Origin: Bacillus methanolicus | GTDB taxonomy: Bacteria > Bacillota > Bacilli > Bacillales > Cytobacillaceae | Direction of reading: 5' to 3' | NCBI RefSeq assembly: GCF_028888695.1 | Contig: NZ_PNFF01000001.1 | Coordinates: 1,621,501-1,685,500 of the forward strand | Length of the DNA: 64,000 nt | Shown here: piece by piece, positions 9,450 through 16,967 of the stretch | Layout of the letters: each line of letters begins with the position of its first letter | Numbering within the stretch: position 1 is the stretch's first letter | The notes under the pieces: model-generated | Seen by the model: the letters and a program-made list of their open reading frames with translations, nothing else | Told to the model about the DNA's origin: nothing | The model's database searches: none | Position numbers and translations under genes: made by a program

Positions 9450-9463
9450 CCCTATTCCTCTCC

Positions 9464-10390
9464 TTATTTAAGTGTGTCCACAATGGTTTTGATATTATGG
9501 CGGTACATGCCGATATATGTTCCTTCTTGTGTTCCTTCTTCTCCCATTGCATCAGAATATAGCTCTCCGCCGATTTTAACGGTATGACCTTTTTTCTTGG
9601 CCCCTTCAATGACGGCATTTATCGATCTTTCTGAAATACTCGATTCCACGAAAACAGCTTTAATATTGCGCTCGACAAGTGTATTCACAAGCTTTTGAAC
9701 ATCACTTAGTCCATACTCCGCATCAGTGCTCAATCCTTGCAAACCCATTACTTCCATATTATAAGCTGCACCAAAATAGCCGAATGCGTCATGGGCAGTA
9801 ACCAAAACCCGTTGTTCGGCAGGTATTTTTGCCATTTCTTCATTTGCAAACGCATGTAATTCATCAAGTTTTTTAAAATAAGTTTCAGCATTTTTCTCAT
9901 AGAAGGATTTATTTTCCGGATCTGCTTTTATTAATCCGTCCTTTACGGCTTCCAACGCTTGTTTCCAAAGACTGATGTCAAACCAAACGTGGGGGTCGAT
10001 CGCTTTTTTATCAGCCGCATTTTTTAATAAATCTTTTTCATCTATGCGCTCAGCAATCGCATATGTCGGAATTTTGCCGTTCATTTTTTCAAAAATTTCA
10101 AGCATTTTCCCTTCAAGGTGAAGGCCGTTGTAAAATATAATGTCCGCTTCCTGAAGTTTCTTTATATCGCCCTGGGTGGCTTTATATAAATGAGGATCTG
10201 TACCAGGACCCATCAGGCTTTGCACCTTCACTTTATCTCCGCCGATATTTCTTACGGCATCTGCAATTTGGCCGGTTGTTACAGTTACTGTCAGTTTTTT
10301 CCCATCTTCAGAATGTTCCGGCGTATTTTCCGAACAGCCGGCCAATAAGAAAAGGGCAGCCATTAACAACATGGCAAACATCTTTTTCAT
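9464..10390 (-). CDS. mntA: Manganese-binding lipoprotein MntA
   Basis: A cluster 9 solute-binding protein (ZnuA/MntA/PsaA type). The start at 10390 gives [20 protein letters not shown], a lipoprotein signal with lipobox LLAG-C; the upstream in-frame start at 10438 would put 16 charged residues in front of the signal. AGAGGTGA lies 5-6 nt before this ATG. Metal-ligand motifs are DPHVWFD (His), [11 protein letters not shown] (His), an acidic SSISERS segment and a C-terminal SDAMGEEG region. It lacks the long His-rich loop of zinc binders, which favours manganese. Tethered outside the membrane, it delivers Mn(II) to MntCD. Confidence 0.94.
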   Translation of the reverse strand: MKKMFAMLLMAALFLLAGCSENTPEHSEDGKKLTVTVTTGQIADAVRNIGGDKVKVQSLMGPGTDPHLYKATQGDIKKLQEADIIFYNGLHLEGKMLEIFEKMNGKIPTYAIAERIDEKDLLKNAADKKAIDPHVWFDISLWKQALEAVKDGLIKADPENKSFYEKNAETYFKKLDELHAFANEEMAKIPAEQRVLVTAHDAFGYFGAAYNMEVMGLQGLSTDAEYGLSDVQKLVNTLVERNIKAVFVESSISERSINAVIEGAKKKGHTVKIGGELYSDAMGEEGTQEGTYIGMYRHNIKTIVDTLK

Positions 10391-10486
10391 TGTCTTCACC
10401 TCTTTTGTAAATTTGAGATTTTGGCACATTTCTAACATATGCCTAGCATTTTAACTTTGTTCATTCTTTTTTTACTAATCCTAAAA

Positions 10487-10504
10487 AGTTTCCTATAGTA
10501 AACA
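10487..10504. promoter_or_regulatory. Candidate MntR operator upstream of mntA
   Basis: AGTTTCCTATAGTAAACA is an almost perfect palindrome (GTTT-N-CTATAG-N-AAAC) about 100 nt upstream of the mntA start. It resembles the known B. subtilis MntR boxes (TTTGCCTTAAGGAAAC type). The fit to the operon and the presence of mntR in the window support the assignment; binding itself is inferred. Confidence 0.65.
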
Positions 10505-10550
10505 TTTTAGTGTAATGAAAACTTTTGTCAATAAAAAATCTGAAAACAAA

Positions 10551-10574
10551 AAAAAATCGGCCTAAGCCGATTTT
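10551..10574 (-). terminator. Terminator after the 94-residue hypothetical gene
   Basis: AAAATCGGCTTAGGCCGATTTT followed by Ts on the minus strand. Confidence 0.8.
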
Positions 10575-10589
10575 AATTGATTGTCTTAT

Positions 10590-10874
10590 CTAGTTGTAAG
10601 ACTCGATCGATCCATTATTCTGGATGTACCATTTATCATTTGAAACGATTGCGACAATCGTCAAGATGAGGGAAGGGATTTTTTCGACCCGAAACACTGC
10701 AACTTCAAGCTGTTTATGAAAGATAAGAAAAGAGTCTCCATGTGAAAAACTATGCAGAACGGCACCCATTGTAAGCAAGGAATTGACAATTGATTCCCGC
10801 TCCTCTGTTTCGATCATAATGTGAGGAGAGAAATTTACAATCCAATCTTCATTTCCTATTGAAAATCGGTACAT
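10590..10874 (-). CDS. Hypothetical 94-residue protein
   Basis: Starting at the ATG at 10874 ([20 protein letters not shown]), preceded by AAGGGTGAGG, gives a 94-residue soluble protein of mixed alpha/beta character. The longer in-frame start at 10922 lacks a ribosome site. I do not recognise the family. The gene is divergent from cspD, sharing the intergenic region, and has its own terminator. Confidence 0.6.
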   Translation of the reverse strand: MYRFSIGNEDWIVNFSPHIMIETEERESIVNSLLTMGAVLHSFSHGDSFLIFHKQLEVAVFRVEKIPSLILTIVAIVSNDKWYIQNNGSIESYN

Positions 10875-10991
10875 TTCCTCACCCTTTGTTTTGTTGGAGA
10901 TATTAATAAAAGATATGAGCAAAACATGTTTTTATGTATTGCAAATTTTTTTAAAATTAGTTGTGTTTTCGTAAAAAAATTCTCACAATTA

Positions 10992-11021
10992 TTGACGTTT
11001 TATACTGTTTTCGTGTATATT
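10992..11021 (+). promoter_or_regulatory. Promoter of cspD
   Basis: TTGACG, 18 bp, TATATT. Transcription from here would leave a leader of about 105 nt before the cspD ATG, as is usual for cold-shock genes whose leader RNA folds in a temperature-dependent way. Confidence 0.6.
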
Positions 11022-11132
11022 AAAGACATCATTTGGCTGAATAATTTCCGTCTCCGGAATATATTCTGTCGTATGATATTATTTTACATGGACACGTTTT
11101 TGTGTCTCGAAGGTTTAGGAGGAAAGTGTAAT

Positions 11133-11333
11133 ATGCAAAACGGTAAAGTAAAATGGTTCAACAACGAAAAAGGTTATGGATTTATTGAAGTTGAAGGCGG
11201 AGACGATGTATTCGTTCATTTCAGCGCAATTCAAGGCGAAGGTTTCAAAAGCCTAGAAGAAGGCCAGGAAGTTTCTTTTGAAATCGTTGAAGGAAACCGC
11301 GGACCTCAAGCTGCGAATGTTGTAAAACTTTAA
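11133..11333 (+). CDS. cspD: Cold-shock protein CspD
   Basis: A 66-residue OB-fold single-strand nucleic acid binding protein with both RNP motifs, KGYGFIEV and VFVHFSAI. It should act as an RNA chaperone in the cytoplasm. TAGGAGGAAA lies upstream of the ATG; the in-frame extension upstream (from 10926) is leader sequence and not coding. The neighbours ypeQ and ypeP match the position of cspD in B. subtilis, which is why I use that symbol. A strong terminator follows. Confidence 0.95.
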   Translation: MQNGKVKWFNNEKGYGFIEVEGGDDVFVHFSAIQGEGFKSLEEGQEVSFEIVEGNRGPQAANVVKL

Positions 11334-11347
11334 TTCAAATAAATAAT

Positions 11348-11377
11348 AGGCCGGTGTTTAATCGCCTGCCTTTTTTT
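11348..11377 (+). terminator. Terminator of cspD
   Basis: AGGCCGGTGTTTAATCGCCT (loop inside) GCCTTTTTTT forms a stem plus T-run. Confidence 0.8.
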
Positions 11378-11394
11378 AATACCTCAAATACAAA

Positions 11395-11595
11395 TCATGA
11401 CAGTTTCTTGCCAACGGCTTTAATTTTTTCTCCTACCGTGCATTGTGTGATGCAAAACCGATGAGCATACCTTTTTCCTTTTTCTTTTCGATGGTGTTTA
11501 TGTAAAAAACAATCTTTGCAGTAATAGTTCATCAGTTCTTCCACTTCTGCAAACAATGCTTCACGATCCAATTCTTTCACGCCCTTCAACCCCAA
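11395..11595 (-). CDS. ypeQ: Zinc-finger protein YpeQ
   Basis: A small protein with the pattern YYCKDCFLHKHHRKEK...RFCITQCTVGEKIK, a C-x2-C / C-x3-C zinc site typical of the YpeQ family. Function unknown. The start is uncertain: the frame opens with TTG at 11595 right after the ypeP stop; other choices are GTG (residue 6) and TTG at 11571, the last preceded by AAGGG. It follows ypeP with no gap, so the two are co-transcribed. Confidence 0.82.
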   Translation of the reverse strand: MGLKGVKELDREALFAEVEELMNYYCKDCFLHKHHRKEKGKRYAHRFCITQCTVGEKIKAVGKKLS

Positions 11596-11597
11596 AT

Positions 11598-12254
11598 CTA
11601 AAGTATTTGCATTTTACTGTTTATCATTTTTCCTTCTAAAGCCTGGCTTGCCAGCTTATCGGCTTCTTTGTTTTCTTTTCGGGAAACAACGGTATAACGA
11701 GGTTCAAGTCCAAGCTCTTTCAGCTTGTTTTCGATTCGATCAAGCCATTTATTTAAAACATCCTCATAACAAGGCCATTCCCCTTCAAGCTGCTTCAAAA
11801 CTCCTTGAGAATCACCGATAAACTGGCAAGGGAGATGGTGAACACCAAGCTCTTCTAGAATTGTTAACGTAAAATAGAGCGCCGCGTATTCGGCTTCATT
11901 GTTTGTTTCCATCTCATCAAACAATTGATTTGCGCGGATTCGATATTTTTTCTTGCCTTGCTTATAATAAATAACTGCTCCAAGACCGGCCTGATTCAAT
12001 TCTTTATGAAAACCCCCATCAAAATAGACGACAACATCATGTGGTTCTTCTTCAATTTGGGCAGTTAATTTTTTCATTTCCTTCATCGTCCATGATGACC
12101 CGAGTTCATCATAAAAAACTAATTCTGATGCTTTTCCTGATTTTTCAATCTCTTCTCCGGCCTTTATTGCGAGATCTCCATCCAGCAAATCAGAAATAAA
12201 CAAGATCATTTCCTTACTTTTTAATTTATATTTCCATTCCAATTGAAATTTCAT
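11598..12254 (-). CDS. ypeP: RNase H-like protein YpeP
   Basis: The 218-residue protein has a short N-terminal region followed by an RNase HI-type fold (about 70-210). The four acidic positions are present in VVYFDGGFH, NNEAEYAAL, IGDSQGV and ENKEADKLA. Homologues in B. subtilis are RNase HI-like, but catalytic activity has not been shown convincingly, so activity here is open. It lies upstream of ypeQ and divergently to a second RNase H-like gene, ypdQ. Confidence 0.87.
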   Translation of the reverse strand: MKFQLEWKYKLKSKEMILFISDLLDGDLAIKAGEEIEKSGKASELVFYDELGSSWTMKEMKKLTAQIEEEPHDVVVYFDGGFHKELNQAGLGAVIYYKQGKKKYRIRANQLFDEMETNNEAEYAALYFTLTILEELGVHHLPCQFIGDSQGVLKQLEGEWPCYEDVLNKWLDRIENKLKELGLEPRYTVVSRKENKEADKLASQALEGKMINSKMQIL

Positions 12255-12392
12255 TTTTTTTCAGCCCTTTTTCTGATCTTTTATTATACAATATTGTTGT
12301 ATAGAAGGTTCATTTACTCACTTTATATTTTTACCGCGACCCTTATATGATACACTTATTTATATTTTTTGAAAATTATTGGAGGAGTTATT

Positions 12393-12794
12393 TTGATTGA
12401 AGTTTATATTGACGGAGCAAGTGCCGGCACCCCCGGGCCAAGCGGAGCCGGAATATTTATTAAAGCGGACGGGAATGTAGAAAGATACTCAATTCCGCTC
12501 GGATTGATGACTAATCATGAAGCAGAATTCCATGCATTTATTAAGGCGATGGAAATATGTATTGAAAAAGGATATAGAACGGTTTCTTTTCGAACGGATT
12601 CTGAATTAGTCAACAGAGCGATCGAAAAAGAATTTGTAAAAAACAAAACTTTCGCACCTTTATTAGAAAAATCATTAAAGCTCTCTGAACAATTTGATTT
12701 ATTTTTTATGAAATGGATCCCGAGCAGCGAAAACAAAACGGCTGATCAATTGGCACGGATGGCTGTTCGAAAAAATAGCTGGAAGGAAGCTTGA
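12393..12794 (+). CDS. ypdQ: RNase HI-like protein YpdQ
   Basis: Starting at the TTG at 12393, which follows GGAGGAG by 6-7 nt, the protein is MIEVYIDGASAGTPGPSGAG and 133 residues long, close to the 132 of B. subtilis YpdQ. Acidic residues are in YIDGAS, NHEAEFHAF, RTDSELV and ENKTADQLA, so the four-carboxylate site looks intact. B. subtilis YpdQ has been reported to lack RNase HI activity, so no activity is claimed. It is followed after 7 nt by the DMT transporter gene and is probably co-transcribed with it. Confidence 0.85.
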   Translation: MIEVYIDGASAGTPGPSGAGIFIKADGNVERYSIPLGLMTNHEAEFHAFIKAMEICIEKGYRTVSFRTDSELVNRAIEKEFVKNKTFAPLLEKSLKLSEQFDLFFMKWIPSSENKTADQLARMAVRKNSWKEA

Positions 12795-12801
12795 TCGTAC
12801 T

Positions 12802-13725
12802 ATGAAAAAAACTTTATTTGCTGATGTCAGCCTCCTCTTCGTTGCTTTCATTTGGGGAGCCACTTTCGTCCTTGTACAGAATGCCATTTCTTTTTTAGAG
12901 CCTTTTTCATTTAATGGAATCCGTTTTTTTGCAGCTGCGGTTCTGTTAGGAGGCTGGCTGCTATTATTTGAAAGAAAACAAATTCGCTATTTTAATCGAA
13001 AAATGCTGTTATCAGGAATGTTATTAGGCATTTTATTGTTTATCGGTTATGCATTTCAAACAGTCGGTCTCCTCTATACATCTTCATCTAAGGCCGGATT
13101 CATTACCGGATTAAATGTCGTAATGGTTCCAATGTTTGCGATGTTCCTGCTAAAACAGCGGCCAGGCATAAATGCTGCTATCGGTGTTTTCATCGCCATT
13201 GCCGGCTTGTATTTGCTTACGATGACGGACACCGCAAAACTAAATATCGGTGATGGTTTTGTTTTTATTTGTGCGATCGGATTTGCTCTTCACATTATTT
13301 TTACAGGAAAGTTTAGCAATCAATACCCATCTTTGCTGCTCACAGTTGTGCAAATATCAACGGTGTCCATTTTGTCGTCCATTTTTGCATTTGGATTGGA
13401 ACATTGGCAAAATGCCTTTCGTCCTGATGTCGTGCTATCAGGAAAAGTGCTTGCTGCACTGATTATCACTTCTGTTTTTGCAACGGCCCTTGCATTTTTT
13501 GCGCAAACGAATTTTCAAAAATTCACAACGCCAACGAGAGTCGCACTTATTTTTGCCATGGAACCGGTTTTTGCCGCTGTTACAGGATTTATCTGGGCAG
13601 GAGAACGCTTGTCATACTCTGCGATCACCGGTTGTATCCTTATCTTTTCAGGCATGGTGTTTGCGGAGCTTCCAGTGAAAAAGGGTTTGTTTTTTGGTAA
13701 GTTTAAGCGGAAACACGTTGCATAA
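12802..13725 (+). CDS. EamA/DMT family transporter
   Basis: A 307-residue membrane protein with ten hydrophobic helices and two EamA repeats (about 8-140 and 150-292). Typical DMT features are FIWGATFVLVQNAI at the start, RFFAAAVLLGG, and SVFATALAFFAQTNFQ with AMEPVFAAVTGFIWAGE in the second half. It probably exports a metabolite or amino acid; the substrate is unknown. GGAAGGAAG precedes the ATG, which lies 7 nt after the ypdQ stop. Confidence 0.88.
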   Translation: MKKTLFADVSLLFVAFIWGATFVLVQNAISFLEPFSFNGIRFFAAAVLLGGWLLLFERKQIRYFNRKMLLSGMLLGILLFIGYAFQTVGLLYTSSSKAGFITGLNVVMVPMFAMFLLKQRPGINAAIGVFIAIAGLYLLTMTDTAKLNIGDGFVFICAIGFALHIIFTGKFSNQYPSLLLTVVQISTVSILSSIFAFGLEHWQNAFRPDVVLSGKVLAALIITSVFATALAFFAQTNFQKFTTPTRVALIFAMEPVFAAVTGFIWAGERLSYSAITGCILIFSGMVFAELPVKKGLFFGKFKRKHVA

Positions 13726-13738
13726 ATAAGATGAGTAA

Positions 13739-13769
13739 TGCCGGACTATGGCCGGGTTCTTTTTTTGTT
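13739..13769 (+). terminator. Weak terminator after the DMT transporter
   Basis: CCGG-ACTATGG-CCGG followed by GTTCTTTTTTTG. Short stem, good T-run. Confidence 0.5.
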
Positions 13770-13777
13770 CATAACTT

Positions 13778-13940
13778 GGAATGAAAGCATATAAATGAGA
13801 TCGACGGCTTAAAAGTTGGATCGAAGGCTCATATATTGAAAAAAAGGCTCATTTCCCGTGGCGAAGGCTCATTTATTCAAATAAGGGATCATTTCTAGTA
13901 ACGAAGGCTCATATCTTGAAATAAAAGCTCATAACCTTAT
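13778..13940. repeat. 20-bp-period GGCTCAT tandem array 1 (family B)
   Basis: After a leader TGGAATGAAAGC there are seven to eight consecutive units of exactly 20 bp, such as GGCTCATATATTGAAAAAAA and GGCTCATTTCCCGTGGCGAA. Alternate units end in AACGAA-like or AATAAA-like sequence, giving a 40-bp super-period. No frame is open through it. Related arrays are at 16825, 35047 and 47136. Confidence 0.85.
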
Positions 13941-14051
13941 CTTGATCAGATTAAGTCCGTATAATTGTGTAAAAAGAAAAAGGGTCAAATTAATCCCTTT
14001 TGGTTACAATGTTTTAATGCCTACATAAAACATTGAAAAGGAGATTTAATT

Positions 14052-15248
14052 ATGACCCAATTACAGTTTACCCTAAATATGGACCTTTTAAAAGATTCGG
14101 TCATGAATTCAAATATTGATGCGGTAGTTAAATCAACCATTGTTTTAGTCTTGAATGAGTACATGGAAAAAGAGCGTGATGAGTATTTACAGGCTAAGGC
14201 TTATGAGCGCACCTCCGAACGCCAAGACTACCGAAATGGCTACTATGACCGTGACTTTATTGTAAGTATTGGAAAGATTAAATTAAGAGTTCCCCGTACA
14301 CGTAATGGTGACTTTTCACCATCTGTTTTTGAACGCTATGCGCGTGTGGACCAAACCTTTGTCTTATCCATGCTCGAGATGGTTGTAAATGGAGTGTCTA
14401 CACGCAAAGTGACGAATGTTGTAGAACAATTATGCGGGGAAAAAGTTTCGAAATCCTTTGTTTCATCCTTGACAGAAAAGCTTGATCCAGTTGTCAAACA
14501 ATGGGCAAACCGACCGTTAAATGTCCAATATTACTCTTATATTTTTGTAGATGCCATGTATATCAAAGTGCGTGAACACCATAAAGTCGTCTCTAAAGCG
14601 GTGTATATTGCGACCGGCATTAACCAGGACCAAAAAAGGGAAGTGATCGGTTTTAAAATCGATCATAAAGAAAGCTATGAAGCATGGCGGGAATTTTTGA
14701 GTGAGTTAAAGTCAAGGGGGTTGCAATCCCCCAAGCTGGTGATTTCAGATGCCCATAAAGGATTAAAGAAAGCGATAGAAAAGGAATTTATCGGAACATC
14801 ATGGCAGCGTTGTACCGTTCATTTCAAACGAAATATCATCGAAGCATTGCCTAAAAAAGGCATGGGAGAGGTCATTGTCGATTTAAAAAGGATATTCGAA
14901 GCCGTTACGGTAGAAGATGCCCGTTTCTTTCGCAATGTGTTCTTTAAGAGCTATGAAGAGAATCCGAAACTTGAAAAGGCACTGGAGATATTAGATGAGG
15001 GCTTTGAAGACGCCATCCAATATTTAAGTCATCCCGCAAAATGGCATCGCTTAATCCGTAGCACCAACTCTCTGGAACGATTAAATCAGGAAGTTCGCCG
15101 TCGTGAAAGGGTGATCCGCATATTTCCAAATACGCAGTCTGCCTATCGGCTGATTGGAGCTGTCTTAATGGATTATGATGAGGAACAAGCCAAGAAAAAA
15201 AGCATTTTTGCGAAAAACGAGAATGTCCCGCGCGAGCGCGAAATTTAA
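14052..15248 (+). CDS. IS256-family (Mutator) transposase
   Basis: A 398-residue DDE transposase. The typical N-terminal LQAKAYERTSERQDYRNGYY and LRVPRTRNGDFSPSVFERY segments are present. Catalytic acidic residues lie in FVDAMYIKV (D), VISDAHKG (D) and the late RSTNSLERLNQEVRRR (E), so the DDE triad looks intact. The full length, intact frame and AAGGAGATTTAATT before the ATG suggest it may be functional. Confidence 0.95.
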   Translation: MTQLQFTLNMDLLKDSVMNSNIDAVVKSTIVLVLNEYMEKERDEYLQAKAYERTSERQDYRNGYYDRDFIVSIGKIKLRVPRTRNGDFSPSVFERYARVDQTFVLSMLEMVVNGVSTRKVTNVVEQLCGEKVSKSFVSSLTEKLDPVVKQWANRPLNVQYYSYIFVDAMYIKVREHHKVVSKAVYIATGINQDQKREVIGFKIDHKESYEAWREFLSELKSRGLQSPKLVISDAHKGLKKAIEKEFIGTSWQRCTVHFKRNIIEALPKKGMGEVIVDLKRIFEAVTVEDARFFRNVFFKSYEENPKLEKALEILDEGFEDAIQYLSHPAKWHRLIRSTNSLERLNQEVRRRERVIRIFPNTQSAYRLIGAVLMDYDEEQAKKKSIFAKNENVPREREI

Positions 15249-15288
15249 TTTGATTGGAAGGGGGTACCCCCTTCCAATCAAATTAAAT
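15243..15288 (+). terminator. 46-bp perfect palindrome at the transposase stop codon
   Basis: Base-by-base pairing is perfect from 15243 to 15288, centred on GGGGGTACCCCC. The palindrome covers the TAA stop of the transposase. It probably works as a terminator or as a block to outside transcription entering the IS. Confidence 0.85.
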
Positions 15289-15418
15289 AAATAGGCTAAA
15301 ACCTTGTAATTAGTATTTTACACAATATTAAGGACTTGACTCTTGATTTGATCATGTTTCAGAGCAAGTAATCCGCGCTTCTATGAGGAAAAAATGCTCG
15401 TTTTACGATAAATCGCAA

Positions 15419-15458
15419 AGGGGCTCGCCTAAAGGTGATCCCTAAAAGGGCAGCCCCT
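15419..15458 (-). terminator. Terminator after the DUF6123-like gene
   Basis: AGGGGCTGCCC and AGGCGAGCCCCT form the stem on the minus strand, downstream of the 93-residue gene. Confidence 0.6.
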
Positions 15459-15471
15459 CATTTCAACCAGT

Positions 15472-15753
15472 TCATATCGCAATCAAATGATTTTCCTTCA
15501 CAAATTGAATCGCTTCGTGTCGGGTTTTAATTTTGTTTGCGGTTAATGTCTCAAGTAAAGAGATATAGAAACTTCCGTCAAATTCCTTTTGCGCTTTTAA
15601 GGTTAGTTCGATTGCCGTGTTCGTCAGTTCATCAGATGCATTTGTATAATTTTTCCCAAAATAAATAAACCCAACGGCATCCTCCCGAATTCGAAAGCCT
15701 TTTGTTTGCAAATAGTGCAAATAATCTTCCACTGTCCGCACTGACTTTTCCAT
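15472..15753 (-). CDS. Hypothetical protein, possibly DUF6123 family
   Basis: A 93-residue soluble protein, MEKSVRTVEDYLHYLQTKGF, with conserved-looking VGFIYFGKNYTNASDELTN and EFDGSFYISLLETL blocks. It resembles small Bacillaceae proteins that I recall as DUF6123, but this is from memory and tentative. Function unknown. GGGGGATAGGA precedes the ATG. It seems monocistronic. Confidence 0.65.
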   Translation of the reverse strand: MEKSVRTVEDYLHYLQTKGFRIREDAVGFIYFGKNYTNASDELTNTAIELTLKAQKEFDGSFYISLLETLTANKIKTRHEAIQFVKENHLIAI

Positions 15754-15824
15754 TCCTATCCCCCGGATCTGTAATTTTCCCTTTCTAATTTTACTTTATA
15801 TTTCGACAAGTTTCTATCGTTTTT

Positions 15825-15960
15825 TTGTGGAAAGGAGCGAGCTGCAACATTCATGTTTAGCTTTGCAAAATATTTAGAGCCTTTATTCGCTCACAACACC
15901 TTATCTTGTTGGTTATCTTTTTCAAATGAACCTATTTCCATTATTAGGATGGGACATTTA
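15825..15960 (+). repeat. Dispersed repeat family C, copy 2
   Basis: Starts TTGTGGAAAGGAGCGAGCTG and ends in TCCATTATTAGGATGGGACA-TTTAA. It aligns to the copy at 59738-59911, apart from an internal deletion of about 40 bp. Its last bases overlap the stop of the PAP2-like gene. Confidence 0.6.
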
Positions 15961-16428
15961 ATACTTATGCTTGTTTTTTGTCAAAAAATAGCCGATTGTG
16001 CCGACAAGAACTCCGAGGAGTGCACCTCCTATTACTTCTTCCGGTTTATGGCCAAGCATTTCTTTCAACCTTTTTGGTGATTTTTCTTCAAATTTTACAC
16101 TTTCATCTTTATTGATTTTTTCAATTAATTCCCCAAGGTCATTTACTTTCAGCGTCAGCTCGCCAGTCTGGCGCCTAATTCCTTGTGCGTCATACATAAC
16201 AATTAATCCATAAATTAGGGACAGAGCAAAATCGATCGTCGGCACGCCTCTTATTAATGCAATAAACGTGGTTAATGACGAAACTCCTGCCGAATGGGAA
16301 CTTGGCATACCGCCCGTTTGAAAAAAGAGCTCCGGCTTCCATACTTTGTTTTTTACAAAATAAATAGGAATTTTTAACACCTGAGCCAGCCCAATGCTGA
16401 GCAATGCAATATAAACCCCTTTATTCAT
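15958..16428 (-). CDS. Divergent PAP2 family membrane protein (YuiD-like)
   Basis: The 156-residue protein carries the DUF212 hallmarks: TGGMPSSHSAGVSSLTTFIA near 38-57 and VMYDAQGIRRQTGELTLKVND near 76-97, with GHKPEEVIGGALLGVLVGTIGY at the end. It is related to PAP2 acid phosphatases but is shorter and divergent; B. subtilis YuiD is about the same length. Four hydrophobic segments place it in the membrane. GAGGTGAAGGT precedes the ATG. A lipid-phosphate role is plausible but unproven. Confidence 0.85.
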   Translation of the reverse strand: MNKGVYIALLSIGLAQVLKIPIYFVKNKVWKPELFFQTGGMPSSHSAGVSSLTTFIALIRGVPTIDFALSLIYGLIVMYDAQGIRRQTGELTLKVNDLGELIEKINKDESVKFEEKSPKRLKEMLGHKPEEVIGGALLGVLVGTIGYFLTKNKHKY

Positions 16429-16565
16429 ACCTTCACCTCGTTGTTAGTTTGAAAAAAGCCGTGTGAAATTATTCTTGTTGGATATGCTAAAGGTAATGTC
16501 CATTATTTTGGGGCAAGTTGAAATGATTACCAATTCATGACATAAAAGTTTGGAGGTACCTTTCA

Positions 16566-16700
16566 ATGAAAAAACACAACAGAAACAGAGGAACAAAAGC
16601 ACCTGGAGTAACCCCTCAAGGGTATGGGCAAGACGCAGAGTTTGCTGCAGAACCGAAAAGCAAATTAGAAAACGCCGCCAAAAAGAAAAATACAAAATAG
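16566..16700 (+). CDS. sspL: Small acid-soluble spore protein L
   Basis: A 44-residue hydrophilic protein, MKKHNRNRGTKAPGVTPQGY and ending KSKLENAAKKKNTK. The GVTPQG motif and the tail resemble B. subtilis SspL (42 residues), and the position between ypdQ and ypcP is the same. GGAGGT lies 8 nt upstream. A possible forespore promoter (TGAAAT, 16 bp, CATAAAA) precedes it, but that is a weak match. It is a minor spore-core protein of unknown role. Confidence 0.85.
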   Translation: MKKHNRNRGTKAPGVTPQGYGQDAEFAAEPKSKLENAAKKKNTK

Positions 16701-16745
16701 ATGAAACAATGCAGGCAGCAGAATGTTAGCGATTTTCCTGCAAAT

Positions 16746-16818
16746 AAAAAGACCGGGCATCCGTGAACAGTGCCCAGTAAAGTGGATCATTCACGAAAAC
16801 CCGGTCTTTTTTTTTTTA
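16746..16818. terminator. Bidirectional terminator between sspL and ypcP
   Basis: AAAAAGACCGGG and CCCGGTCTTTTTTTTTTT pair around a 45-nt interior that can fold further (GTGAAC / GATCATTCAC). A-tract and T-tract on each side suit convergent transcription. Confidence 0.8.
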
Positions 16819-16824
16819 ATATAT

Positions 16825-16967
16825 TGGAATGAAAGCTCTAAATGTGATCGACGGCTCATAAATTTATATGGAGACACATTTTACGCAACGAAGGCTGATA
16901 AATCGAATTAAAGGCTCATATGTCAAAATAACAGCTCAAAAATCCCAACGAAGGCTCATATATTTTA
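16825..16967. repeat. 20-bp-period GGCTCAT tandem array 2 (family B)
   Basis: Same leader TTGGAATGAAAGC as array 1, then units such as GGCTGATAAATCGAATTAAA, GGCTCATATGTCAAAATAAC and AGCTCAAAAATCCCAACGAA, all spaced by 20 bp (one pair degenerate but still 40 bp). It runs directly into the ypcP stop codon. Confidence 0.82.

Larger units (their letters stand above)
13953..15337 (+). mobile_element. IS256-family insertion sequence
   Basis: Terminal inverted repeats AAGTCCGTATAATTGTGTAA (left) and AAGTCCTTAATATTGTGTAA (right end, reverse strand) bracket one Mutator-type transposase gene. I find no clear 8-9 bp target duplication, so the insertion may be old or one flank rearranged. It lies next to tandem array 1. 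Confidence 0.85.

Noticed and set aside
10926-11132. N-terminal extension of cspD
   Set aside because: Open by chance; it covers the promoter and leader, and CspD proteins are about 66 residues.
13778-13940. CRISPR array
   Set aside because: Units are back to back at 20 bp with no unique spacers, no cas genes are nearby, and the units drift.
13944-15346. Target-site duplication of the IS256 element
   Set aside because: The bases next to the two ends (CAGATT and GACTCT sides) do not match over 8-9 bp.
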